The notes under the pieces were generated by a model that saw only the letters and a list, made by a program, of their open reading frames with translations, searched no databases and was not told the origin of the DNA. 64,000 nt of DNA from Galerina marginata. Taxonomy: Eukaryota; Basidiomycota; Agaricomycetes; Agaricales; Galerinaceae. This document shows positions 24,415 through 35,974 of the stretch, one piece after another (the first letter of the stretch is position 1; every line of letters begins with the position of its first letter). The stretch lies in assembly GCA_023014335.1 (NCBI GenBank), contig JAECYW010000001.1:4092001-4156000 (forward strand), given 5' to 3'. A program made the position numbers and the translations under genes.

Positions 24415-27400
24415 CAGGCAACGAGCAGTTCGAGGCCGTTTGACGGGACGAGTCCTTGTGACGTGTTCTAAGTCAAAGTTTTTCAGGTTCATTCAAGAGT
24501 GACTGGTATGTGCGTTAGAATGCATATATGTAGGTAAAGACGAAGGCTTCAGCCGACGACTCGGGAGCGGGACAATAGATCAAAGCTGACGTAATAACAT
24601 CCCAATTTGGCTCAGTCGTCACGTGTACGTACCTTGCCCCGATGAGACAATCTCTCTATACACCTGCGACCATAATTCAAGTTCATCTTGTCATCCTTTC
24701 TATATAGATCGATATATCCATCCTTAATCTACCGATCCAGACTGGGTTTTCGTTCCCCTTCGTACATGCAGCCTTTGGGAATGAACCCGTGCATTACCAT
24801 ACGTAGCCTATCATCCCTTCTCCTACTGATGAGATGACCATGGAGGGCGAGCGCGGGTCCCAAAACAAAAAAGAAAGAAGGGTGATTTCAAAGGCTCAAG
24901 CATATTCTTACTTGTTTTGAACTATGATGAAAGAGATTGCCATTGATACTTGAGTACAGGATCGAGTAACCGACTCAGGTTTGCCGTCTGAGTATGTGGT
25001 TTCCCTGCAGGGAAAAGATGGTCCCACTCAGCTAACACCTTCAAAAACGATGCATTCGAGGTTGCGAATGGATGAGGGGAATGATAACCCTTTTTGATGC
25101 AGCGAAAAGTTGACGTCATTTTCGGGACATGCCGGCAATTCTTATCTTATCTGAGCCTCGGCTACCTCCAACTGACCGAGGGCCGAGTAAATTCACCTTG
25201 ATCTGGGCCCCACTACTGGGGCCGGACTATTTTGACAAGAGTCAAAACGTCTGGGCACGTCGTTTCGGTTTTGGTCTCTCATTTTGCCATCCCGTGTACC
25301 CCCAAATTATGAGAGCAAAATGTCGTGACAAAATCCAAGCGCCGTGACTCGTCTTTTGACCACTTGCAAAATTTTCCCACCTCAGTAGTGGGGTCCACAA
25401 CCGTTGACCATGATTCTTACACCTTTTGTCCCCCTTTCAACATACATCTCTTGTAGCCATACCTCGCCTCCATAGGGCCAGCTTAAAGATCACATCTAGG
25501 CCTATCTCTCCACATCGCAAGGATACTCGTATCTCAGGCGCCGAGATCTAGCCCCGTATGGATCGGAACGCTTGGGCTTGTTCATTTTGGATATCCAGTC
25601 GTACTATGCGTGTTGAAGAAACTTTGTAAACAACATCATGCGCCGCGCTTGTGCGTCGAGCCTCATCCACAAGTACAGATCGTCTCCTTACTTTAAGACC
25701 TCGACGATCCGTTGGTCTACCACAATGGTAAAGCATCCCAGACTGGCGCAGCGCATCTCCATCCAGTATCGTATCCCACACGCAAGACCAGCGACCATGT
25801 TTAATCTCGCAAGGATGTCATTGTTAGGGCATCGTGCATATTGTGTATCGCTTGCCTGATTATTGCAATGACAGCCAGGCGAGTCTCCGTTTGCGAATGC
25901 GAATCTCGCGTGTGAGCTGACGGACATCCCGCACGATTTGTCTCTCAACTCCGAGCCCCACTTAGTTTCCTACATCCTCACAGCTGCAAATGCCAAGGTT
26001 GTCCCCTAAAGCTGCGCCGCAACTACATTTCGGGACACATCACTGTCCGATAATCCACACGCAGGACCAAGCACAAGAACCGCCACGATGCCACTGCTTC
26101 ACCCTGGCCTTATTCCGGGTTTGGGAGACACAAAAACAAGCTGTGCATATGTATACCAGTGGCCGACGCCTGCGTATGTGGTGAAGAAATTTTCTCATGT
26201 CTCCCTCGCCCCGTCCTGCTCTGGATTTTTTTCCTGGCCTGTTTCTTTGATTGCGCCTCTTAAATCCAGCTAAAATGCCAGTTTTCTTTCCTCCCATAAC
26301 CTATTATCCTTTAGACAACGCCAGATTTCATCCACGAGATGAAAATTTTGAGATTCACATTTCAAAAGTTTGAAGGTATTGGTAAGTAATTTACTTGCCA
26401 TGCTTGTCTTTCTTAGCAGCTACTACGTGCCGTCTCCCAATTCTCCACGCACTAGGTCAGGTAGTAAGGCAATCTCACGAGGACGGCCGGAGACACGAAA
26501 TTTGGACTTTTAAGTCGTGGGCGAACAAACAAGCCTTGAAACGGATAATTTCTAGCAAAATTATGTCCGTGGATAATCTGTCGACGGTCTTACGTCGTTG
26601 TAATCCATCACGATCGGTTCTACGAAAGTTGATTCTGATGACGATCGCGTATGTGGCGCAATATATCAGGCCCACAAACTGTACTCGCGGTCGAGAATGG
26701 TCATTTGACTCGTTTCTACCTATTTTTTGTGTGGTTTAAAAAAAGTGTCAAATCAGAACCCAGATATCAAATGACGTGGAAGAACCTGCCCACTGACATT
26801 AGTTGTAGATGGAAGATTTGCGAAAGCATATTGAATTATTTGCTAAATGATGCCTGTGAGTCCTTGATTATCATTCTTTCGAAGAGGATGGGACGGATAT
26901 AGGGGAACGTAAGTCATACATAGATTTATTGTTTGCCTTATCGTCTCTTCTTCCGTTCTCAAAGCAGTATGTGGTTCATTTTCACTCTCGCGTCATTGCC
27001 CAAATCGGAATAGATCACAAGCACAACCGATATTGGTGGACGGACTGCCCATCCCTTCGACGTTCCACCGGCAAGGATTCGATTCCTAGTGCCACGTTCC
27101 ATGCAGCTTTTACCTTAAGCACCGGCTACAACGTCGAATCGAATTAGATAAGTCAGATTTGCCTCCTTCGTAGTGCTTCTTTGTCGCAGAAATTATCACA
27201 ACTTTCAGAACCCTCCCCTTCGAACCATCAACTACCACCACGAATAGCACAAAATTGACAAACCTCTCCGATCAAACGCGAGATAATTTTCTGTGATCCC
27301 GTGCTCTTCTCTAAATTGCTACTACGTCACTTCAAATTTTACCAGCTGTCATTTCCATTTTACAATGATATGTTTCCAGCTCCCTACCATTGTAGTACCA

Positions 27401-27800
27401 AGGCTTAACTTCCCTCTTACGATTCTCTGCTAAATGTCGTGATATACATATTCATTGTTACATATTGACTTTTCCAGTTCGATAGATCAAGAACCCGTCA
27501 CCCATAATAGCCCCTTATCTCAACCAAGACCTAAATATGTGCTCGATTTCTCAGACTGTCGAACTGCGGGAATAAAGAAGCCCGCTCTTGGCGGTTTCAT
27601 GCAAGCCTTTCATCAGCAACTCCTGACTTTCATGCTCAAAGTGGTCAAAAATAGACGCTCTGGGTGGCTATGCAGCTTAATGCATTGCCTCACGCACCCT
27701 ACCCCGTACCTGTCGCAAATCAGGTTCCGCTGATGCTCGCAGACGGTATTTTCCTTTCCCCGTTAGCGTATAAGTAAGACGCCAGTTTTCAGGACAGAGT
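24415..27800. other. gene-poor interval
   Basis: No gene could be supported. A small imperfect inverted repeat pair is present at 25204-25221 and 25380-25397 (reported as a finding). Open frames at 26395-26900 and 26929-27147 have no recognisable domain. Confidence 0.35.
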
Positions 27801-27839
27801 TGCCTCGTCCGGCATCGCAATGACGCTCTTTCAAGTGTA

Positions 27840-29547
27840 CGAATTGTGAGTACCCATTTCGTACTTCCAGCAGTGGACTGGTCTGACAACTTGGGCATTT
27901 AGTGCTTTCGTTTGCTGTAGCATTGCCTCTGTCGGTGGGTACATCTCTTAATTTCCGCTTCTGCTGTTACAATGATTACTTTATAGCCCTTCTCATTTGG
28001 GACCATGTAATAACGTTCGGCAGAGAAGTCCACACCATGTGGGGTCGCAAGTTTTCTGGTCCTACTATACTCTACGGCCTGCTGCGGTACGGAACCTTGT
28101 TCGAGAAAATTGCTATTATGTTTCTGGCGTCTTGGTACATGACACCACATGTATGTATTACCCTTTCTTCCGTGGCATACTTTGTCTCACCAAAATGCTA
28201 GGGATGCGATCTTGCGGTACATTTCCAGATCTTCCCGATGATACTGAGGTCGATCGGATTCGGATGTAGGTGCATGCGCTGTGTCATCTGTCTCGACGCT
28301 TATATCTTGCAATGAAGTATTTTCCGCCTTACGAGTCTATGCTCTCCGTCGGAATCAGTGGCCTCTAGCTGCTTTCGTCTTCTTACTCTGCTTCCCGTCG
28401 ATAATAACACCTGCGGTACGATTTTCATAAGTTTAATCGGACTATTCCCATAATTAATATACAAAAATTCCATTAGTACGTGTACGCCCACCAGACATCT
28501 CCTGGAGTTGATCGATATGGCTGTGAATTGTCATATTTGGCGTCTCCAACAGTGCATGCAAGAAGTGTACGTTGCCGATTTTGTTGCAATATTCTTCTGG
28601 TAGGCTAAATAGCGCGATAAAACCTTGCAGAAGCCCACACCATACCCACTCCGTGTTGATAATTCATATATTCTAACTCAGTGCGAATCGCTGGCATCGT
28701 GGCCGACATACTAGGCGAAACGATTGTCATTGTCGTGACTGTTTCCCGAACGTTCCGTCTGCGAAATCAAATTGTACCCCTAGAGGAGGAAAAGAAACGT
28801 CCTGGTTTGATGCAACTACTTCTTAGAGATGGTGATCCCCATATTTCTCTACATATTGAATTTCATCTTAACCCAATTGACTATCAAAGGGAGTATCTAT
28901 TTTGCGTGAGTACCAGCGGGTATTATATTAGATCGCGATTCACATAAATGCTTTAGCGCGCTATTAATCCTGTCACTTGCTGACATGTTGGTCCTGGTGG
29001 TATGTCTTCTTTTATCTCCCCTTCGTAACATCTACTTAAATTATCTCCCAGTTTGATAACGCGGTAAGTTGATGAGCACCATCATCCAAACTAGACTGAC
29101 ATGTATTGCCTGCGGTAGCCGAAATTTGCCACGCGCTACGACTACTGGGTCGTCCCATATTACACGCCAGTGTAAGCCGCGTCTATTTCCAATAATCTTT
29201 CCATTGACTCCCAATTATCCAGTTTTCGAACCATCATCATCTGCCGTTTCCTCCTAATGCTTCGCGGTATCTATTACGACGATGAAGCCGGCGAGGCTGA
29301 CGCGTCAGCTCCCGCTGGCTCTCTTCGGTTTGCGTCCAAAGTCATCGGACCTATGGGCGCACCAGTAGATTCTCAATTTGACGACTACTCTGGACCTGAG
29401 CCATGGGAGGAGGACGAAGATATTGTGTACTCCCCGGATCCGCTTGCTACTGGGATGCTTGCCATAGCCTCATCTTCGGGCCAAACAAGCGAGAAAGACC
29501 AAGGATCCGGATCCTTGGAAGAAACAGAGTCATCAAGTGAAGTATAA
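27840..29547 (+). CDS. DUF6533-type multi-pass membrane protein (exons approximate)
   Basis: Exon-like blocks in order match the DUF6533 family of basidiomycete membrane proteins. Block 27987-28150 reads ALLIWDHVITFGREVHTMWGRKF and ILYGLLRYG, the family's N-terminal signature, and ends at a GTATGT donor. A block at about 28202-28265 is hydrophobic; a GTAGGT..GAAG intron leads to FSALRVYALRRNQ at about 28314. Block 28681-28845 reads ETIVIVVTVSRTF then LLLRDG, another conserved family segment. The acidic, Ser-rich tail at 29257-29547 ends at TAA. The first exon and at least two joins are unresolved, so boundaries are approximate. Family members have about seven TM segments; function unknown. 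Confidence 0.65.
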
Positions 29548-31675
29548 GGGAGGCTAGTGATCAGCCACATAATTATATTTCCGTTTAGCCTAATAATTTA
29601 TTGCATAGCAAAGGAATTTATATTAGGTACTATAGAGTGCATTATTTCATACGTAACCTTCCGTGGTTGGAATTCGGAAAAAAGATTGGAAAATTGGAGG
29701 CTTAGGTCCTTCCGAAATCCTACGGCAATAGTAGTTGTACTTGTATCTGTCATTATTGAATTTCCTTTGATATTTCATTTCAGAGCGGATGAGAAACGTT
29801 TCAAAGCCATGAACGGGAACAACACCGCGGGCTAATCAAATCCTGACGGAGGGCGTTAAGATCTATTATTGGAGGCTGAATGCCAAATTGTAAAAACGAC
29901 GACAGCGACAGGGGTGGTAGGAAGCAGGTCAAATCGTACGCTGAGGGTCGGATATCGAGGATCGAAATATTGAAGGCCGATATTGGATTTGTCATCTCCC
30001 TAACTCGACGGTGGCTAAAGCACTCAGCATAACTGTTTAAAGAGCTTTCTCCCCACCCGAACCGAGGTCATGGTCATTCCCTTGAGGCCGTTCCGACTGG
30101 TCAGCAGCTCAAACTTCGAAATCCTTGGCATAGAGCAGACAATCACCGGCGCTACCGCCGTCCAAGGATCAGAGCTTGAGGCAATGGAGTTGAACTTAGA
30201 GCAGGCTGGACGCCAGGAGGTAGCACCTGGAAATGACTCACGAATGCACATTCACGTCGATAACCAGTGGTGTATTTGAAAATTACATTGACAGTTGATG
30301 TCGATATTGGATTCAACAAGTCCTGGAATTTTCAACTTGACGCCTGGTTAACAGCTATTCACTTTCTCGTTTGCTTCCGCCTGCTCGAACCAGCGCAATG
30401 TCTAGATCAAGATGTCCACCACACCAGCGAAGGCGCTAAGTACGACTTCATATATCTGTCCCGAGACAGCTGGCGGCCTGCGAGAGCCCAGACATCCTTA
30501 TCGGAGACGTATTCATCCCGGAACTCGAACTCGTGCAGAGCACAACCCCTGAGTAAGACGACTGAGGCCCGGGCAGAAGGCTTATAATCATTGTCCAGGA
30601 TAGAGGCAGCGTGATGCGATGTAACGAGTGGGCTTTGGCTGGAGAATTTTCTAGATCTCCACGTGGAAGGAAGTCGTAGTCGAAGCTTCGGAGTTCGACC
30701 ACGGGTTGACGTGTCTGCCATGAATGACGGTTTAACCACGGTTCGTGGAGATAAGGAACGGCCAAGGCGAGGTTAGGAAGTCGACTGGCATGGATGATGG
30801 GATAGAACATCGCAACGTAGTTTCTCTTGCTCCTGTTGTAGCAGCGGATTGACAGCTGGATGAGCGGCGAAGAATAAAAAATGTTGATGGGTCTAACTAA
30901 CCCAAGCTGCCGTTCAAATGGTAACAGGTAAGTCGACGTTGTGGTGTCCAAGCTTCATTCGTCTATGGATCGCATGGTTCTGTGTAGTGCGGGAAGACAA
31001 ATTGGAATGGAAAAAAAACGTACCTCATCAGTCTCCTCCGTTCATGGCATGTTCCGGATCGTGACTATAGCGAACAAGCGCGAAGTTAGCGCGTTCTGAC
31101 TTTCAGCGCAAAGCCTACACCACTCAGAAAGCGGTTTTACGCGAGCTGAGAAGGAGAAATTTTCATTGCAAAATTCAGGCTGAAATGGCAGGAGAACGCA
31201 CCCCAGTTTTCGTTCCTTCATTCACTGCTGTCCCAGAGTAATCCCAGTGGCGAAACGTATGGTTGACGTGTTCTTCTTTCAAGTTCTTCGAGGTCTCACA
31301 ACAAAATCGTAGGAGCAGGAAGATACCCAGTAGAAGCTACAGCAGCAATTTTTAAAGTAGGGATCTTTGACTCATATTGAATTTGGAGGCGTACCTCTTA
31401 AAAGCCGATTGAGCTGAAAGCAATTATAGGGCGGTTGCGCCATTAACCATACTTGGAGGACCGTCCTACAGTATTTTACTTTTCGAGAGAGTTGCATGCA
31501 GTGGTATTTCAGTAACTGAATGGGCGAGTCTGTAGTCATCCTGACGTAACTTATGTGCCCGTGGATGAGCGGGAGATGGTGAGCTGATGGCAAATTGATG
31601 ACGAGCAGGGGAGGTGGCGTGGGAGTTATAGTAACAGTGCCAAAGCGACCGCTATCTTATCTTCGGCTTCCCGCG
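29548..31675. other. gene-poor interval
   Basis: About 2.1 kb with no supportable gene. A minus-strand frame at 30448-30951 and plus-strand frames at 30070-30587 are open but domain-free and overlap each other. Confidence 0.35.
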
Positions 31676-32321
31676 AACACGAAACTGGTTCACACAACTT
31701 GAATGCCTTCATCGTCTAAGCTAATCGCATGCTCCTCCATCAACAACGCTCTTACCTCCTGGCTTTTCTGATGCCAAATAACCTCTGAGAAGTCGTTCCC
31801 TCAGGCCTCAGGCCTCAGGTTTGGCGACAACCTCCTTTAACTCGTTTGTAACTTCTTCCTGCCCATATACCCACGCAGGATCGGTGAGGACGACTACCCC
31901 TCGTAAGGTCAGCTTTGTTTTGTCTGCCTGGTTAGAATTCTGGCAGCAAACCAAATTGCTGAACCGAGTGAGCGGTCATATTCTCTCTGACAATCACCAA
32001 TCCTGTGTGTCGACTCGGTTGGAAGGAACTTCAAGGAAGTTGGAAGAGAACACGGACATCATGCAGCATGCTTTCGTATTCGCTTCAATCTTTGGATCTT
32101 AAACTCTGCAGAGCTCATTATCTTGTCCCTGTTCTTGATCAGTTACCCGCTGCATCTCTCTCAGTTATAATCTGAAGTAACTGCATGAACGATCAGCATC
32201 ATTTCGATCTTCGATCTTCCTCACCTTTGTTGCTCGGCATTCTGACTGCACCCGTCAATTTCGGTCCATCCGTATTTTGTGCCTACGTACGAGCCCGTGG
32301 TTCATATCTGTTTCGTAACGT

Positions 32322-32542
32322 TGTAGTAGTGGTGCCTGGCCCGAGCTGCCCGAGATCGGATTAGATTAGATACCATCAGTAGCTACACAGCCTGTCCGTA
32401 TGTAGACGGACGCGGTCCAGTGACGAACACATCCTTGCTTGCTCCCTGCCACTGCGTGCTTGCCTGACCGCGCGCCTGCTCGACGCGCCTCCGAGCCTCG
32501 CCAGACCCGAGCTGCCAGGGTAGGTCTGATTGGCCTATCCCA
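32322..32542 (+). repeat. 5' LTR (221 bp)
   Basis: Direct repeat of 34602-34822, no difference found by eye; TG...CA ends. Confidence 0.9.
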
Positions 32543-32793
32543 TTTGGTGACAACAGAGCGATTCGACTCTGCGCATCGGACCAGCCAACTCCAGTTTTTT
32601 TTCGAACCAACATTGCCAGCGGACTGTGTTTTTCGAAACCTTACGCGTCGACTATCTCAATTTACGCGATTTGGGCAGCCTCTCGAGCCCTACCTGGCCT
32701 CTCGCACCTTGGCACTGACTTTTCGCGACTGCCAATTGGCCAAACCCACTTCCGTCTCCGCCGACGTTGACAACATTGACACTTCCTGTCACC

Positions 32794-33234
32794 CTCAGTA
32801 AAAAGAGAAATTCGGCATTAGTCACGCAAAAGTCGGGCAAAAGTCATATTTGCAAGAAGTCTGACTAGAATCGGACTATTTGCCTGACTATCACCTGACA
32901 TGGGTTGCATGTCTGTCATTACGTGGAATGCCATCGGATTTGTATTGACAGCTTAGCTCAATGGTTTAACACGTAAATGAAATGTAGTTCTTACGTTACA
33001 TTTTCGTGTAGTCAAAGCTTTTGGTTCGAACCTTCAACATGCCGGTACAATTAAAATTTATTGAATTTCGAAACCTCTGACTTTGGCCGGTTAAAAGCCA
33101 GCAAAAGTCATACCATAGTCAGAAAATCCAGTCGGTCTAAAGTCAGGTTTCTTGCAAGTCTGACTATTGCGTGACTGTTACACGACTAATACTGACTGCT
33201 ACATGACTAATGCCGAATTTCCGTTTTTACTGAG
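32794..33234. mobile_element. 441-bp TIR element nested in LTR element leader
   Basis: Terminal inverted repeats of 31 bp with two mismatches (outer ends CTCAGTAAAAA and TTTTTACTGAG; inner part carries ATTCGGCATTAGTCA and its complement). A 7-bp target duplication TGTCACC flanks it (32787-32793 and 33235-33241). It lies between the primer-binding site and the gag start codon at about 33258, so it lengthens the retroelement leader. Inside are repeated GTCA/TGAC-type motifs and tRNA-promoter-like boxes at 32954-32965 and 33023-33032. No coding capacity. Confidence 0.88.
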
Positions 33235-33257
33235 TGTCACCTGCATCTGACGCAGCC

Positions 33258-33701
33258 ATGGCTACATACCGACAAGCCTATATGTTTACTGGTGAACCCA
33301 GTGCCGCCGAGAATGCCGCCGACTGGCTGGCCGCTCTCGAGAGCAATATGTCCCCACACATGACCAGCCGCGACAACGCCAATTTTTTTTCTACTAGGCT
33401 ATTCCGTAAATCCCCCGCAAAACGATGGTTTAACTCACTACCAGATGACGTTCAACGTCGGTGGCATCTCCTCAAACCCGAATTCGAGTCGCGATGGTGT
33501 ACGAGTTCTTCCACAAGCCTTGTCGCTCAAATTTCCACTGTCTCCATTGCTGTACCCATTCCATCCATACCTCATACCCCTGCTATTTCACCTTCTACTC
33601 TTTCTTCTGCCCCTCCTAACATTCCAAAACTCTTACCACCACCACCGACCACTACCACCACCACCGACCACTACCACCTCAAATATGATACATATGACTA
33701 A
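33258..33701 (+). CDS. gag-like protein, 5' part
   Basis: Start MATYRQAYMFTGEPSAAENAADW, then WLAALESNM, FFSTRLFRKSPAKRWFNSLPDD and W..LKPEFESRW, the layout of the retrotransposon gag domain (alpha-helical capsid-like). The ATG at 33258 follows the nested element directly. The frame runs into a Pro/Thr-rich stretch and ends at 33701, while a second frame (+1) takes over at about 33500-33690; a frameshift or an indel could fuse them. Confidence 0.65.
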   Translation: MATYRQAYMFTGEPSAAENAADWLAALESNMSPHMTSRDNANFFSTRLFRKSPAKRWFNSLPDDVQRRWHLLKPEFESRWCTSSSTSLVAQISTVSIAVPIPSIPHTPAISPSTLSSAPPNIPKLLPPPPTTTTTTDHYHLKYDTYD

Positions 33702-34533
33702 AATCGACTTCGACAGGATGCTCAACGATTCCTACCGACGTGGATCCAAAGACGGCTTCAAGAAAGGGTTCGCGGACGCCAGCGAGAAACTCACAGCCAC
33801 ACACAAGGAGGCCATCGCAGACATTTTGGAAGGTGCTCGGGAGCACTGCGATGAGGAATATGTCAGCGCTTTCGAGCTCGGTCGCGCTTCCGGAATTGAA
33901 GACCAAACCAAATACCAACAATCCCTTCAAAAATCGCAGACGGACACTGGCACCCAAGTCAACTTTTCGCCTGACAACGACGAAATCTTCTTCACACCAA
34001 TTGCTGTTGATATCCCTCTACCTCTCACTTCCGAAGTCGGCTCTCAGACCAGCCCATCCATATTTCCAACCGCTCTACCTTTACTAAACCCTTTGCTTTT
34101 ACTTTCCCCTGCCCCAATCTCACCAACTTTAATCCCTATTCCCTTTCCTGCACCCTCGTCACCACCGAAACTCAATTGGGCTGACGATTCTGCTTCCCTT
34201 CCAATCATACCTCTTATTAAAACCCCTCGTGATTTATCTGCCCTTCGTTCAAACAACAAGCCTTTCGGTACCATACGACATCGAAATCGACGACATTTTG
34301 AAACCGCTCGCCGTAGACCAACCCCACCTGTCCATGTTCCATCCTTGAACACTAACAGATATATTCCAAGATCATCCCGACGTTATCCACATTTATCCCC
34401 ATCGTTTTCTCATCCAAACGTGACCCCGTTCCTTCCGCCAGCTTTGGATTGGGATCGTGATCCCCGCCTTTTTGAGCTTAGCCGTGTTTTGAGGTCTTTG
34501 GGATGGTCCCATTCTTTTTCTTCGAGATCGTGA
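33694..34533 (+). CDS. gag-like protein, 3' part (second frame)
   Basis: From about 33694 (MTKIDFDRMLNDSYRRG) the frame encodes a charged helical segment (GFKKGFADASEKL, DILEGAREHCDEEYVSAFELGRASG), a Pro/Leu-rich spacer, LNWADDSASLPIIP and a basic tail (RHRNRRHFETARRRP) suitable for nucleic-acid binding. It has no zinc knuckle. Its open frame extends back to 33445, overlapping the first gag frame in a different register. It ends 68 nt before the 3' LTR. Confidence 0.55.
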   Translation: MTKIDFDRMLNDSYRRGSKDGFKKGFADASEKLTATHKEAIADILEGAREHCDEEYVSAFELGRASGIEDQTKYQQSLQKSQTDTGTQVNFSPDNDEIFFTPIAVDIPLPLTSEVGSQTSPSIFPTALPLLNPLLLLSPAPISPTLIPIPFPAPSSPPKLNWADDSASLPIIPLIKTPRDLSALRSNNKPFGTIRHRNRRHFETARRRPTPPVHVPSLNTNRYIPRSSRRYPHLSPSFSHPNVTPFLPPALDWDRDPRLFELSRVLRSLGWSHSFSSRS

Positions 34534-34601
34534 GCTCAGGCTTTTTTGTAGATAGGTTTTCCTGATGCAACGAGGACGTTGCATTTGTGTAGGTGGGCAC
34601 A

Positions 34602-34822
34602 TGTAGTAGTGGTGCCTGGCCCGAGCTGCCCGAGATCGGATTAGATTAGATACCATCAGTAGCTACACAGCCTGTCCGTATGTAGACGGACGCGGTCCAG
34701 TGACGAACACATCCTTGCTTGCTCCCTGCCACTGCGTGCTTGCCTGACCGCGCGCCTGCTCGACGCGCCTCCGAGCCTCGCCAGACCCGAGCTGCCAGGG
34801 TAGGTCTGATTGGCCTATCCCA
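34602..34822 (+). repeat. 3' LTR (221 bp)
   Basis: Direct repeat of 32322-32542, flanked on the left by a purine-rich tract and on the right by ACGT target duplication. Confidence 0.9.
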
Positions 34823-35974
34823 ACGTCCATCGACATTCGATGGAAACCTGAACTTCCGATTAGCCGGATCTACTTCGACCAGTTTCCTCTTAACCCTGTT
34901 TCCCAGAACGTTTCTTTCGCCCAACCACTCTAGACCACACGCAGGTTCAGCACCGAAAAACCTCGCACAGGTATCTCGAATATCATTAGCTTTTTGCCGT
35001 GATAGGTCCACCTGAGCGGGTAAGGTAGATTTGGAAGGGTGCTGCTCTTGCGTGTGTTATCTAGTTATCTATATAGCTTTTCCTCCCGTGAAACTGGTTC
35101 ACACCCCAACTTGAATGTTTTCAGTACTATCGAGAGTCGATGACTGAGCCAGCGTACTCAGCTTCGCCAACATCTCGTATATTCCTTCACCGACAACGCT
35201 TTCCCATGTCAATTCTCCTAGAAGTTCCCTCAGCCCCAGCCCCACTGCCCTCTCTGACTTGTTCCTACCCGTATACCCACGCAGGATCGGTGAAGTTGAC
35301 CATCCCTGGTAAAGACAGCTTTGTCTTGTCTACATGGTCGTGACTCTGGCACCAGGCCGAGTCTCCGAGCTGAGTGGGATGTCAAATGAAAACGCTTGGT
35401 TCTCGCGTGTCGATGCGGTTGGAAGAGAACAGGGAACGTCTTACTCTTGCTTTCACCTCGATCTGGGGATCCTCGATATTCGATAGAGGCCCGACCATTC
35501 TGCATTAGCTGAATCTACTTCTGTCCCGGCCAGTCCTCTGAACCTCATTATCCAGAACGTTTCCTTCGCCGAACCGTCCTATCATAGACCACACGCAGGC
35601 TCAGCATGCTCATCATAAACTCGCTCAGGTATCTCGGAAGTCATTAGCATTTTGCCATGATATGACCACCTGAGCGGGTTAGCCGTAGTCAGAGAGGCTG
35701 CTTCTGCGTGTGCGTCAAAGAAAAGTCGAGGCAGAGACCACGAAGAGCGACACATGCGTTGCAAAATTTGAACGGTGGTACGCTCTGAAATAAAAGAAGT
35801 GGTGGTCGACATAGACCGTAAACGAGACGACTGGCAGTATAATTTGGCATGTCTCTCTCACTCGCAGCCAGACAATTTTCAGTGCCTTATTCTTTCCTCA
35901 CACCGAATTCGAGTCTTCATGTATGCGTCGAGAATTTTCGCGGTCTGCCTACATGAACGCCTACCAAATATACC

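Larger units (their letters stand above)
32322..34822 (+). mobile_element. gag-only LTR retrotransposon with identical LTRs
   Basis: A 2501-bp element bounded by 221-bp direct repeats that look identical along their length, each starting TG and ending CA. A 4-bp target duplication ACGT flanks it (32318-32321 and 34823-34826). A TGG-start primer-binding-site candidate (TTTGGTGACAACAGAGC) follows the 5' LTR; purine-rich AGGTGGGCACA precedes the 3' LTR. Only gag-like frames are inside; no protease, integrase, RT or RNase H, so it must be mobilised in trans. LTR identity implies very recent insertion. Confidence 0.9.
31676..35710. repeat. diverged tandem duplication, unit 1 split by LTR element
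   Basis: Sequence at 31676-32090 (around the GAAACTGGTTCACAC motif, the TACCCACGCAGGATCGGTGA motif at about 31868 and CGGTTGGAAG) recurs at 35089-35440. Sequence at 34823-35045 (CCAGAACGTTTC, AGACCACACGCAGG, CCACCTGAGCGGG) recurs at about 35490-35710. Removing the LTR element (32322-34822 plus a target duplication) leaves two adjacent units of roughly 0.6-0.9 kb. The duplication is older than the insertion because the copies are well diverged while the LTRs are identical. Confidence 0.7.

Noticed and set aside
32951..33040. True tRNA gene at the A/B boxes
   Set aside because: The acceptor, D and T stems do not pair properly; only the promoter-like boxes are recognisable.
33636..33680. CCACCA tract as a CRISPR or satellite array
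   Set aside because: A short simple-sequence stretch within gag; no spacer structure, and the genome is fungal.
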